A stretch of DNA of 44,386 nt from Oscillospiraceae bacterium (lineage in GTDB: Bacteria > Bacillota > Clostridia > Oscillospirales > Oscillospiraceae): contig JAISLF010000065.1 of assembly GCA_031260605.1 (NCBI GenBank), positions 1 through 44,386 on the forward strand, given 5' to 3'. The notes beneath the pieces are model-generated. The model saw only the letters and a list, made by a program, of their open reading frames with translations, made no database searches and had not been told where the DNA came from. Both the position numbers and the translations under genes were made by a program. Shown here in pieces: positions 1 through 7,504 of the stretch. How positions within the stretch are numbered: the stretch's first letter is position 1; each line of letters opens with the position of its first letter.

Positions 1-410
1 CCACGGCAGTTCCCGTATAGAAAAAAGATTGCTTCTTCTAAAGAAGTCGCCCCTTTTTGGTTACTTTTTCCGGCGAAGCGGAAAAAGTAACCGCCCGCCG
101 CGTAGGCGCTTAGCTGCGCGACGCGGCGAAGCTTCGCCGCAATTTCAAACAACACACCCCGCGCCGCAGAAAACACGCTTGCTCTCGAATAAAAGCTGAA
201 CCAAAACAGCGGGCGACCGGGACGGTCGCCCCTACGGTGTACGCCGTGGAGCATCCGCGCCGGCAAACCCCGGGCGGCAGATTGCCGCCCCTACGCCCGA
301 CAAAAAATCTGGCGGACCCGCAACAAGGGACGCTGAGGGCCGCGTCCCCTACCAACGCGAATCCCTGCAAAGACAAAACCTTGAAAAAAGCAAAATCCCG
401 CCAAACGCTT
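1..410 (+). repeat. Large non-coding repeat, copy A (partial, cut by window edge)
   Basis: Bases 1-410 align by eye with 15256-15665 (copy B) almost end to end. The opening 27-96 holds a hairpin motif: a gattgcttcttctaaagaag segment, a C/T tract, then GTTACTTTTTCCG and its complement around GCGAAG, a 13-14 bp stem. The same core recurs at 15283-15352 and 42578-42647, and inverted at 14428-14497. Downstream come three REP-like palindromes. Reading frames across it are GC-rich shadows with no recognisable protein. The left part of this copy lies outside the window. Confidence 0.8.
210..352 (-). repeat. Three GTAG-headed REP-like palindromes
   Basis: Three short palindromes, at 210-235, 271-294 and 327-352, each end in CCCCTAC on this strand, so on the minus strand each begins GTAGGGG followed by a GC-rich inverted repeat (for example GGCGACC/GGTCGCC). 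This matches the established architecture of GTAG-headed repetitive extragenic palindromes. Copies recur in repeats B and C. No REP-associated tyrosine transposase gene is present in the window. Confidence 0.7.
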
Positions 411-483
411 GCACCTAGATAAAAACAAACCCCTCGCGGCAAACATCAGTCGGCACCCACATAAAAAAACACCTAATTCCCCA

Positions 484-512
484 TTGACACAGCGCAGTGT
501 CTGCGCTATAAT
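484..512 (+). promoter_or_regulatory. caxA-like promoter with an embedded 7-bp dyad
   Basis: TTGACA at 484-489 and TATAAT at 507-512 are separated by exactly 17 bp. The spacer is a perfect inverted repeat, AGCGCAG-TGT-CTGCGCT (491-507), reaching the first base of the -10. A repressor bound there would block polymerase, so it is a good operator candidate. A 7-bp hairpin (GTGGATA/TATCCGC) lies in the roughly 90-nt leader. Confidence 0.85.
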
Positions 513-609
513 ATAAAAATTGCGTCTTTCGCGGAGAAGTGGATACAACCGCATAATGCCGCTTATCCGCAAACTCTCTATAAACCACATTACCGGAGCA
601 TTATCGTTA

Positions 610-1590
610 ATGAATCCAATGAACCCATGGCTCGCAGTTCTGCTTTTCATCATCGGCCTTGCCCTTGTCATCAAGGGGGGCGATTTTTTTGTTGACGCTT
701 CCGTTTGGGTGTCGGACGTTTCGGGCATACCCAAAGCGGTTATCGGCGCAACGCTGGTTTCGTTCGCGACGACGGCACCGGAGCTGTTCACCTCGCTTAT
801 CGCAACGGTGCAGGGCTCAAACGGTATCGCCGTCGGAAACGCCGTCGGCTCGCCTATTGCAAACATAGGGCTTGGCTTTGCGCTTATTGCAGTCGCAACA
901 CCCGGCAGTATCCGCGACAAGCTGTATTCCGTAAAGTCAGTTCTGATGATTGCGGCGGCGGGACTTCTGTTCTGGTTCTCGCAGAGCGGCAAGCTCGTGA
1001 TTTGGCAGTCGTGCGTACTGTTCGCGCTGTTTTTCATTTCGATGGTTGTTAATATCAAGTTCTCAAAGGACTCGGACTCAAAGAAAACCGCCGCAAAGCG
1101 CCCGAAGCCGTCCGGACGCGAGAAATTCACCAATATCGCAAAGTTTATTATCGGCGCCGCCGGCATTATCTTCGGCGCAAAGCTGCTGGTAGACAGCGGA
1201 ACGGCGCTTGCGAAGTTCCTTGGCTGGTCTGAGACCGTAATCGGGCTGACAATCGTCGCAATCGGCACCTCGCTGCCCGAAATCGTCACGGCTATTACCG
1301 CAGTTATAAAAAAGCAAAACGCGCTGTCTATCGGCAATATCATCGGCGCAAACGTGCTTGACCTGACAATGATTCTTGCAATCTGCGGTCTTGTCTCCGG
1401 CGGAACGCTTACGATAGAAGCGGAGACAGCCCGCACCGATATGCCGATTTCGTTGATAATTATGGCGCTCGCCGCAATTCCGACGGCAATCGGCAAGAAG
1501 ATATACCGCTGGCAGGGCATTTTGATTTTCCTCGTGTACGCGGCGTATTTAGTGCTGATAACGCTCTTTCCGGGAGCATATTTGCTTTAG
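610..1590 (+). CDS. Calcium/sodium (cation/Ca2+ exchanger-type) antiporter, inner membrane
   Basis: A 326-residue polytopic protein of the YrbG/CaxA-like cation exchanger family, which exports Ca2+ in exchange for Na+ or H+. Two homologous halves are visible. The first carries the alpha-repeat motif GATLVSFATTAPEL followed by GNAVGSPIANIGLG; the second carries VAIGTSLPEIVT followed by GNIIGANVLDL. About ten hydrophobic segments are separated by a basic central loop near residue 155 (SKDSDSKKTAAKRPK). The start is placed at ATG 610 because GGAG lies about 11 bases upstream and the protein then begins directly with the first membrane segment. In-frame TTG 520 and ATG 556 would add a tail atypical of the family. 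The gene is monocistronic, with its own promoter and terminator. The transported ion is inferred from family only. Confidence 0.9.
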   Translation: MNPMNPWLAVLLFIIGLALVIKGGDFFVDASVWVSDVSGIPKAVIGATLVSFATTAPELFTSLIATVQGSNGIAVGNAVGSPIANIGLGFALIAVATPGSIRDKLYSVKSVLMIAAAGLLFWFSQSGKLVIWQSCVLFALFFISMVVNIKFSKDSDSKKTAAKRPKPSGREKFTNIAKFIIGAAGIIFGAKLLVDSGTALAKFLGWSETVIGLTIVAIGTSLPEIVTAITAVIKKQNALSIGNIIGANVLDLTMILAICGLVSGGTLTIEAETARTDMPISLIIMALAAIPTAIGKKIYRWQGILIFLVYAAYLVLITLFPGAYLL

Positions 1591-1611
1591 CCGATTCCGT
1601 TCTCATAAACC

Positions 1612-1645
1612 AAAAAGCGTCCGTGCAATTGCACGGACGCTTTTT
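1612..1645. terminator. Bidirectional intrinsic terminator
   Basis: A perfect 17+17 bp palindrome, AAAAAGCGTCCGTGCAA and its complement, with A and T tracts at its ends. It lies between the convergent antiporter gene and anti-sigma-like gene and can serve both strands. Confidence 0.92.
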
Positions 1646-1674
1646 AATTTACGCTCACCGCTTTTCTCAGAGAG

Positions 1675-2814
1675 CTACCCTATCGGATACTCAGCGCCCT
1701 CTACCACAACCGCCGCAACCTGCGCCGTGTCCACGAGCCGGTTGAAGGTCATTGTTGACACGGTACTATAGTAGTATCCGGAATTATCTGTACTTCCCGC
1801 GCGTCCGGAATGCTGCCCGTACGTGGTGTTGTCCATAAAATCAACGGCGCTGGTCAGAACGTATGTGCTGCCGTCCTTGTATATCAGCGAAACCTCACGA
1901 ATGTAATCCGCCATCTCAATGCCTATCGCCGCTCCGTCTATTCTGATACCTATCGGCGTAACGGTGATTGCGCCGTTTGCGGTCTTAACGCTTTCAAGCG
2001 ACTCGCCGCCCAGCGGAATCGTAAGCACGCCATGCCCTTCCCCGCTTATATACACGCCTCTTTCGTCAGTCTTGATAGTAGCAAAACCAACAGTGATTTC
2101 CTTTTCATGCATATCAGCGTTCTCAACCGGCGGATTGATGTAAGAAATGCAGTAATACAGCTTTGTGTCGGTGGACTTTTCCGCGTCGATATAATCGCGC
2201 CCGCCTACGTTATAGGCAACCTCAACCTCTGCGCCTTTTTCATAGTCAAACATCATAATCCCGTTTTTCAGTGTTACAAGCCCCGGAAATCCGTTTGGAT
2301 TCTCCAGCGTGAGATACAGCAAACCGCAGCCCGTTTCGCTGTCGTACAGGTTTGCCTCAAGCGTAAGCGTGTACCCGCCGCCTGTAAGCGTGCCTGTTTC
2401 CGGGGTGATTTTGTCGCCGATAAGCTCATCGGCTTTCTCCTCGTCAACCGGCACGCGCTCCTGCGCCGGGAACTCAAACTTCGTTTGTCCCTCGTACATT
2501 GCACCCGGGGCGCCCGGCTCATAGGCTTCTGTAAGCGCCGCCGTGCTTTTGCCGCCGAAAAAGCTGCTGTAAAAGCCGTGTGTGTTGTCGTACTTTATAA
2601 TTCCCGTTGCAAAAGCAACGCCGGTTAGCACGACGACAAGCGCCGCCGCAACCGCTATCGCGCTGAAAACCCGCCGTTTCACGGACATAACAGGCTTGCG
2701 CGAGGTTTGTATTTTTTTCATGGTTTTTTCCTTAATTGAGTCAACCGAAATTTCCTTCGGCTGCAGGTTTACCGATTCCTCAGGGAATCTGTTAAGTAAC
2801 TCTGATATTTTCAT
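1675..2814 (-). CDS. Membrane-anchored anti-sigma-factor-like protein (DUF4179-like)
   Basis: A 379-residue protein with a short cytoplasmic N-terminus (about 1-48), one membrane segment (about 49-70, from RRVFSAIAVAAAL) and a large external domain. This is the layout of anti-sigma factors encoded after ECF sigma genes in Firmicutes, often with a DUF4179-type outer domain. The N-terminal region would bind and hold the sigma factor. ATG 2814 is preceded by AAGGGAG five bases upstream, so it is preferred over the longer upstream frame. It starts 79 bases after the sigma gene stop, in one operon. The signal sensed is unknown. Domain assignment is by layout and resemblance, not by a profile search. 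Confidence 0.75.
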   Translation of the reverse strand: MKISELLNRFPEESVNLQPKEISVDSIKEKTMKKIQTSRKPVMSVKRRVFSAIAVAAALVVVLTGVAFATGIIKYDNTHGFYSSFFGGKSTAALTEAYEPGAPGAMYEGQTKFEFPAQERVPVDEEKADELIGDKITPETGTLTGGGYTLTLEANLYDSETGCGLLYLTLENPNGFPGLVTLKNGIMMFDYEKGAEVEVAYNVGGRDYIDAEKSTDTKLYYCISYINPPVENADMHEKEITVGFATIKTDERGVYISGEGHGVLTIPLGGESLESVKTANGAITVTPIGIRIDGAAIGIEMADYIREVSLIYKDGSTYVLTSAVDFMDNTTYGQHSGRAGSTDNSGYYYSTVSTMTFNRLVDTAQVAAVVVEGAEYPIG

Positions 2815-2893
2815 ACCGTCTCCCTTATAATAATCACTTTTCCAAATCGGATTAAAAGACTTCTCTGCGCGCACACGGTGCGGAAAACGATAA

Positions 2894-3433
2894 TCATTGC
2901 GTTCTCCAGTTTGATAATTCCGCTTTCAGCTTTTCGCGTCCGCGCCGCAGCCGCGCTTTCACGGTGGACTCGTTTATTTGCATTTCCTCCGCGATTATCG
3001 GAATTTTCTGCATATAGTAGTAGTACCGCAGAAAAATCTCGCGGTCCGGCTCCTCCATATCAAACACCGCACGGCGCGCCGCCGCCGCTACCTCGTCCTC
3101 CCCCGCCCCGCTCAGGTCGGAGTCTGCCGGCAGCGTTATATTATCACCCTCGATTGACAGCTCGATTTTGAGCCTGCGCAGCTTGTTTTTTGCCGCGTTT
3201 CGCGCAATTGCCGCAAGATAAGGCTTGAGCTTTCCGGGTCGCACTCTGCCGCTGTTCTGCCAGAGCGCAAAAAACACGTCAGACGCAACCTCTTCAACAT
3301 CAACCGGCGAAAGAAACTGCCCGATAATGTTATGTACAACCGTCCCGACATACGCGCCGTAACGGTCGATAATATCCTCAAGTCCGCTCTCTTTTCCATG
3401 CATTATCAGCGAAATAGCTGTTTCATCGTCCAT
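2894..3433 (-). CDS. ECF-type RNA polymerase sigma factor
   Basis: A 179-residue sigma-70-family factor of the extracytoplasmic-function type. A sigma-2 region (about 20-85) includes the polymerase-binding stretch DVEEVASDVFFALW, and a sigma-4 helix-turn-helix (about 120-172) includes INESTVKARLRRGREKL. It would direct polymerase to a small stress regulon, including probably its own operon. The start ATG 3433 has GGAGG six bases upstream; the frame stays open upstream but that extension (Cys/Lys-rich) does not look like sigma sequence. It is followed by a membrane anti-sigma-like gene. I could not define its promoter with confidence. Confidence 0.9.
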   Translation of the reverse strand: MDDETAISLIMHGKESGLEDIIDRYGAYVGTVVHNIIGQFLSPVDVEEVASDVFFALWQNSGRVRPGKLKPYLAAIARNAAKNKLRRLKIELSIEGDNITLPADSDLSGAGEDEVAAAARRAVFDMEEPDREIFLRYYYYMQKIPIIAEEMQINESTVKARLRRGREKLKAELSNWRTQ

Positions 3434-3588
3434 GTACAACCTCCGTGCTTGTTTGCAGCCGCTACTACAATAACACAAATCGCAGCGTTTTAGTTGCGTT
3501 TTTGAAAAAAATTTTTTTGTTTTGTTTCGCAGCAACGCAATATTGCCGTGCGGTGCGACAGTTGGCATTTATTTACAGAATCTTTTTA

Positions 3589-3617
3589 TTGACAAGCCGC
3601 CCCCGCGCGTGTATAAT
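3589..3617 (+). promoter_or_regulatory. Promoter of tRNA-Thr(CGT)
   Basis: TTGACA (3589-3594), a 17-bp spacer and TATAAT (3612-3617), ending 14 bases before the mature tRNA. A perfect consensus, typical of stable RNA genes. Confidence 0.93.
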
Positions 3618-3631
3618 AAATTAGTCGTTTC

Positions 3632-3707
3632 GCTGGTGTAGCTCAGTTGGTAGAGCAGCTGATTCGTAATCAGCAGGTCGAGTGTTCGAGTCACTTCACC
3701 AGCTCCA
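3632..3707 (+). tRNA. tRNA-Thr(CGT), integration target of the mobile element
   Basis: A full cloverleaf can be drawn: acceptor GCTGGTG/CACCAGC, D arm, anticodon stem GCTGA/TCAGC with loop TTCGTAA (anticodon CGT), T arm with GTTCGAG, and encoded CCA at 3705-3707. The 3' part from the anticodon loop onward is repeated at 11244-11290. The present 3' half was therefore probably supplied by the integrated element, which restores the tRNA. The original terminator now lies 7.6 kb away at 11294-11326. Confidence 0.95.
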
Positions 3708-3708
3708 A
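3662..3708 (+). repeat. attL, 47-bp direct repeat (tRNA-Thr 3' half)
   Basis: Runs from the anticodon loop (ATTCGTAATCAG) to one base past CCA and matches 11244-11290 exactly. Tyrosine integrases commonly cross over in tRNA anticodon loops, which fits the left boundary of the repeat. Confidence 0.93.
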
Positions 3709-3754
3709 ACTGTTAATCAGAGAGTCGTTGGTTCGAATCCAACCGAGGCAGCCA
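3709..3754 (+). pseudogene. tRNA-Asn(GTT) 3'-half remnant
   Basis: One or two bases after the tRNA-Thr CCA lies the 3' half of another tRNA. It has anticodon loop CTGTTAA with the 3' strand TCAGA, a perfect T arm GTTGG-TTCGAAT-CCAAC, the acceptor 3' strand CGAGGCA, a discriminator G and CCA. No matching 5' half exists nearby, so it cannot fold as a tRNA. It begins at the anticodon loop, exactly as the Thr att repeat does. That suggests it is an old att half-site from integration at a tRNA-Asn gene. Confidence 0.8.
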
Positions 3755-3787
3755 ATCTGGTAACAAAACCGAATAATTTTTCTCGAT

Positions 3788-3828
3788 AAAATGGACAAAC
3801 TCTTTCATACAAAGGGCTTGTCCATTTT
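3788..3828 (+). other. 11-bp perfect inverted repeat before the integrase
   Basis: AAAATGGACAA (3788-3798) and its complement (3818-3828) enclose 19 nt. It could act as a weak terminator for tRNA-Thr read-through, since that gene's own terminator was displaced, or as an integrase or excisionase arm site. The 150 bases from here to the integrase hold no promoter I can support. Confidence 0.5.
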
Positions 3829-3977
3829 GTCGTTTCATAAAGATTACAAAAACATCCTGTCGAAAGTGAGAATATTCACAGCAGATGAACACCTGATTTT
3901 TGAGGATTTTTTACATAGTCTGTTGTTCTTATTCTGCACTCCCAAACCATATATTTATACAAAGGGAGTGGCAAAAA

Positions 3978-4940
3978 ATGAAACCGAAAATCATAATGAA
4001 CACCGCTGATGAAATGACGATACAAAAGGGATTCGAGAAATTCATTCAACGCAAAAAGATAGCGAATCTATCGGAAGCCTCTTTTCGCTATTACAACGAT
4101 GTCTATAAGATAATGACAGAAGTTATTGCAGAAACAACACCGTGTGTTGAAATTTGCGAAAGTCACCTATTCGAGTTCATCAATTACATTCGAGGTCGTA
4201 ACCCGAATATCCGTGACACCTCTGTAAATTCATATTTGCGGGGCATTCGTGCGATTTTCTATTTTTTTATGGAAGAGGGATACACGCCGAAATTCAACAT
4301 AAAGCTGATAAAAGCAGAGAAAACAATCAGAGAAACCTACACAACCGCCGAGCTTGAACGACTGCTCAAAAAGCCGAACATCAAGGCGTGTTCCTTTGCG
4401 GAGTATCGCAATTGGGTGATTGTATGCTACCTTTTAGGCACAGGCAACCGCGAAAGAACTGTCTGCAACGTTAAAATCGGCGATTTGGATTTTGACACGC
4501 ACGAGATAAAACTCACGGCAACGAAGAACAAAAAACAGTACATAATTCCAATGTCACGAGTGCTTGAGCGGACTTTGAGCGAATATTTAGAGTATCGTAA
4601 GGGCGAGGCGGAGGACTATTTGTTTTGCAACATCTACGGTCAGCAGATGAAAAATGACACACTAACGAGCGCAATAAAGCGGTTTAATCATTCACGAGGC
4701 GTTGTCAAAACAAGCATTCATCTGTTTCGTCACACATTCGCTAAAAATTGGATTTTGAACAACGGCGATATATTCCGTTTGCAAAAGCTGTTAGGGCATA
4801 GTAGCATTGAGATTGTGAAAGAGTATGTGAATATGTTCGGTGCGGACTTGCAGAAAAATTTTGATGTGTTTAACCCGCTTGACAATATGGAGATTATGAA
4901 GCGTAGTAGAGGCGCGATTCAGATGAACAAAGACGCGTAA
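3978..4940 (+). CDS. int: Tyrosine recombinase/integrase of the island
   Basis: A 320-residue site-specific recombinase that would integrate and excise the element at tRNA-Thr. An N-terminal SAM-like core-binding domain (about 11-105) precedes the catalytic domain. Catalytic residues visible: Arg158 (GTGNRER), His248-x-x-Arg251 (HLFRHT), His274 (LLGHSS) and nucleophile Tyr283 (KEYVN). ATG 3978 is chosen because AAAGGGAG lies about 9 bases upstream; an upstream in-frame ATG at 3900 adds a Cys-rich tail unlike the family. It sits directly inside attL, the usual place for such a gene. No excisionase gene was recognised nearby. Confidence 0.93.
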   Translation: MKPKIIMNTADEMTIQKGFEKFIQRKKIANLSEASFRYYNDVYKIMTEVIAETTPCVEICESHLFEFINYIRGRNPNIRDTSVNSYLRGIRAIFYFFMEEGYTPKFNIKLIKAEKTIRETYTTAELERLLKKPNIKACSFAEYRNWVIVCYLLGTGNRERTVCNVKIGDLDFDTHEIKLTATKNKKQYIIPMSRVLERTLSEYLEYRKGEAEDYLFCNIYGQQMKNDTLTSAIKRFNHSRGVVKTSIHLFRHTFAKNWILNNGDIFRLQKLLGHSSIEIVKEYVNMFGADLQKNFDVFNPLDNMEIMKRSRGAIQMNKDA

Positions 4941-4960
4941 GGAGAAGTAGAATTGATAGC

Positions 4961-4995
4961 AAAAAGAGCGTGAGGATAGTCCTCACGCTCTTTTT
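4961..4995. terminator. Bidirectional terminator between integrase and coupling-protein genes
   Basis: AAAAAGAGCGTGAGG (4961-4975), loop ATAGT, then the perfect complement ending in TTTTT. It serves the convergent genes on both sides. Confidence 0.93.
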
Positions 4996-5004
4996 GTTGA
5001 GCTA

Positions 5005-6537
5005 CTATTTCGGTGCGTTGCAGGCTTCGTAATATGGCATTTTAGAAATAATCCTATTTCCGTACGGAGTATATAGTGCAATATCCATAAAATTTCCAAA
5101 TGTATGTGGTTGTATTATTTGTTCTCTTTGTTCTGTTGAACCGATGTTATTACCTGTCGGAATACCAGAAAAAGGCTGATGGCTTGTTCCTGTGGTTTTT
5201 CGCTCAACTATTTCAGTTCCGAATAATTTTGAGAAATATTCTTGTGTTTCTGCGTCACTTAAGCTAAAAACCGCCTTATATGCACAATTGCCGGATATAA
5301 CTCTACTCGTATCCTTGCCATATATATCGTTGAGCTGCCCAAGGTCTTGCAAAATCAAACATATTGTTATTCCTTTACTTCTTAGCGTTGCAAGTCCGTT
5401 TGTAATACTCGGCATTTTGCCAAGTCGCGGGAACTCGTCAAGCAAAAATAATATAGGTTTGCTATTGCGATCTGCGCGTTGTTCAAAATAAGTTAAAAAT
5501 TGATTTATAATTAACGTAATACAATTATTCCACTGTTCTAATTTGTCTTCAGGCAGATTTAAATAAATATCAAAACAATCTTCTAAATTAGTCGGCAAAA
5601 TAATTTGCGTTTGATTAAAAAAAGTTATAAGGTCTTCATCTGTTGCAATATCCACAATATAAGTATGTAATTCGCCCATTATACCTGATAATGTTACGTC
5701 AGATAACGAAGTGCTACTCATAACAAAAGATATAGCTTCTTTTGTGTCGCTTTTTGATATATTATCAATAATCTCTTTTGGTGACGTGGTTGTTAAATAC
5801 TGCATTGTTTCAACAAATGAATAGTTTAAGTCAAATCTACAATGTAGAATTGCGCCAGTCAAAATATTCTGCGCACTTTTCAACCAAAATGGCTCTTTAA
5901 CAGCTTGTGGAATAGGTATTAAAGCAAGCGCAATAGCCCTTGCTTTTTGTACTTTGTTTTTACCTGCTTCAAATACCCAGTAGGGGTCATACCCATAACT
6001 ATTTTTATCGACCGGATTCATGACCTTGAATTTACTTCGATAAGAGCTTGTTTCATTATAAAGCTCGCATTTGATGTCGATTGCGAAAATTCTTTCAGAC
6101 CACGCGCGCAATGTGGGAATGGCAATACAAGCCGTTTTACCACTTCCGGGTGCGCCAACAATCATAATATGCCCCTCATCGTACTCTTTGCGAACGACAT
6201 ATTTATTAACCTCTTTATCTCTTCCAAATACAACGCCACGCTTTATATCAGAATAGAGTCTTGCAAATTCACCCTTTGGGTCATTTTGAGTTTTTCCCTG
6301 TTGTGCATTAGATTTAGGTTGACTAAATCTAATGCACATTAGTACAAGCCATATTCCCCAACCGAAATACCAAAGTACAGTAAGTAACAAAAGCGCAATA
6401 ACAGGACCAATTCCACTTTCTCGCATTCGTTTAGTATTGCTGTTATCAGGTTCATTCTTACGTTCAATGACTAATCCGATAGAAAAAAACACTACCGTCT
6501 TAATGATTTTGGATATTGCTGTTAATATGGTAGTCAT
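5005..6537 (-). CDS. VirD4/TraG-type conjugative coupling ATPase
   Basis: A 510-residue type IV coupling protein that docks the relaxase-DNA complex to a secretion channel and helps pump DNA. Two N-terminal membrane segments (about 4-24 and 42-68) are followed by the ATPase. Walker A is GAPGSGKT (128-135), Walker B is ILFLLDEF (Asp near 367), then the typical LRSKGITICLILQDLGQL stretch and the late SDAETQEYFSKLFG region of the VirD4/TraG family. It begins two bases after the zincin-like gene stop, so the two are translated from one message. Its presence without mating-pair genes is typical of mobilizable elements that carry their own coupling protein. Confidence 0.92.
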   Translation of the reverse strand: MTTILTAISKIIKTVVFFSIGLVIERKNEPDNSNTKRMRESGIGPVIALLLLTVLWYFGWGIWLVLMCIRFSQPKSNAQQGKTQNDPKGEFARLYSDIKRGVVFGRDKEVNKYVVRKEYDEGHIMIVGAPGSGKTACIAIPTLRAWSERIFAIDIKCELYNETSSYRSKFKVMNPVDKNSYGYDPYWVFEAGKNKVQKARAIALALIPIPQAVKEPFWLKSAQNILTGAILHCRFDLNYSFVETMQYLTTTSPKEIIDNISKSDTKEAISFVMSSTSLSDVTLSGIMGELHTYIVDIATDEDLITFFNQTQIILPTNLEDCFDIYLNLPEDKLEQWNNCITLIINQFLTYFEQRADRNSKPILFLLDEFPRLGKMPSITNGLATLRSKGITICLILQDLGQLNDIYGKDTSRVISGNCAYKAVFSLSDAETQEYFSKLFGTEIVERKTTGTSHQPFSGIPTGNNIGSTEQREQIIQPHTFGNFMDIALYTPYGNRIISKMPYYEACNAPK

Positions 6538-6539
6538 TT

Positions 6540-7376
6540 TTACCTATCGCGAAAATCGCGGTTGGGTGAATAATCTTTTTTAGGGGCAAATTCTTTATCG
6601 ATAATTTGGGGGGGCGTTTGTTTAGACGGTTGCGTTTTTTGCGATTGCTCTAAGGGATATCCTTTTTGGTTCGTTACTTCATTCTTTTCTTGTGTGCTAA
6701 TAGCACTCTCGGCTGCGATATTTTCACGTTGTAACGCGATTTTATTGCTTTCTAATGCAATTTCCCTCGCTATTTTCTTTTCAAAACCGAGACCATAATT
6801 ATTCACTGCAGAATCAACAATTCGCTGTTCATTTTCATACTGGCTAATTACAAAATTCTCATAATCTTCTTTGTCAAATTCATCACCTGTACGAAAATGC
6901 TCTTCTAACTCGCACATTTTATCATATGAGTATTTTCTCGTGTCGTGTTCCGTGCTTTGTATGTAGTATTTTAATTCATCTATGCTTGGTTCAAAATAAT
7001 AGTTTTGATTTTCTCGCCACAGCTCTATTTGTATGTTAGTTGGGCGTTTGTCAATTGTAAGCTGTTCTATGTCGTTAACTGCAATGTCTTGATACACGTG
7101 CCTAAGCTCGTGCATTATCGTTTCCATTGCTAAAAAGTTGTCACCACGAACATTTGAACTGATAAGTTTTGATTTAATGCCTATTTCAACTTCATTCTCG
7201 CGGTTGTGATTACCGAGCGTTCTGGCATCATAATAAGTCTTTTCTTCAAGATTAATCTGCTGTGGAATACCCAGGTCGGCTGAAATATAATCTGCAAAGC
7301 CTTGTAGAATTTCTTTTCGCTCTGAAGGTGAAGCATTTAGCCAATAACTCCATTGTAATTTATCAAAAAATGTCAC
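6540..7376 (-). CDS. Zincin-like putative metalloprotease (HELRH motif)
   Basis: A 278-residue protein not assigned to a named family. Its central feature is MHELRHVYQ with HELRH at 89-93, a classic HExxH zinc site. About 65 residues later the stretch YYIQSTEHDTRKY could supply a third ligand (Glu/Asp) in the way of gluzincin-like proteins with an E-x-D-x-R-x-Y-like signature. The C-terminal 90 residues are Gln/Lys/Glu-rich, with probable coiled coil and a disordered tail. The start is GTG 7376, directly after an in-frame stop; its GGAG lies unusually far upstream, so the start is uncertain. Co-transcribed with the coupling protein. A transfer-related or toxin/effector role are both open. Confidence 0.6.
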   Translation of the reverse strand: MTFFDKLQWSYWLNASPSERKEILQGFADYISADLGIPQQINLEEKTYYDARTLGNHNRENEVEIGIKSKLISSNVRGDNFLAMETIMHELRHVYQDIAVNDIEQLTIDKRPTNIQIELWRENQNYYFEPSIDELKYYIQSTEHDTRKYSYDKMCELEEHFRTGDEFDKEDYENFVISQYENEQRIVDSAVNNYGLGFEKKIAREIALESNKIALQRENIAAESAISTQEKNEVTNQKGYPLEQSQKTQPSKQTPPQIIDKEFAPKKDYSPNRDFRDR

Positions 7377-7463
7377 TTAAGTTTTTATTGCTCCACTTGT
7401 TTTTATTCGAGTCGTAAGTCGAACACTTGCTTACAAGGGTATTCGGCGAGACGACAGCCGGGG

Positions 7464-7497
7464 CAATATTCCTCAGAGCAAGCCCTGAGGAATATTG
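7464..7497 (-). other. 13-bp perfect hairpin in the island operon
   Basis: CAATATTCCTCAG (7464-7476), 8-nt loop, complement at 7485-7497. No T run follows on either strand, so it is not a normal terminator. It sits in the 128-base gap between two minus-strand genes and may be an RNA processing or stability element, or a protein-binding dyad. Confidence 0.6.
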
Positions 7498-7504
7498 AAA
7501 CCCG

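Noticed and set aside
518-609. A metal-sensing riboswitch (yybP-ykoY type) in the antiporter leader.
   Set aside because: Only a single 7-bp hairpin is visible; the conserved loops of that riboswitch were not found.
291-1520. A 409-codon frame antisense to the antiporter gene.
   Set aside because: It is the mirror of a well-supported membrane-protein gene and runs into the repeat; no start signal and no family features.
2878-3600. An autoregulated ECF promoter upstream of the sigma gene.
   Set aside because: Some GCAACT-like bases are present but no convincing -35/-10 pair for an ECF consensus could be fixed by eye.
3632-3754. A functional tRNA-Thr/tRNA-Asn pair.
   Set aside because: The Asn part lacks its whole 5' half and cannot fold as a tRNA.
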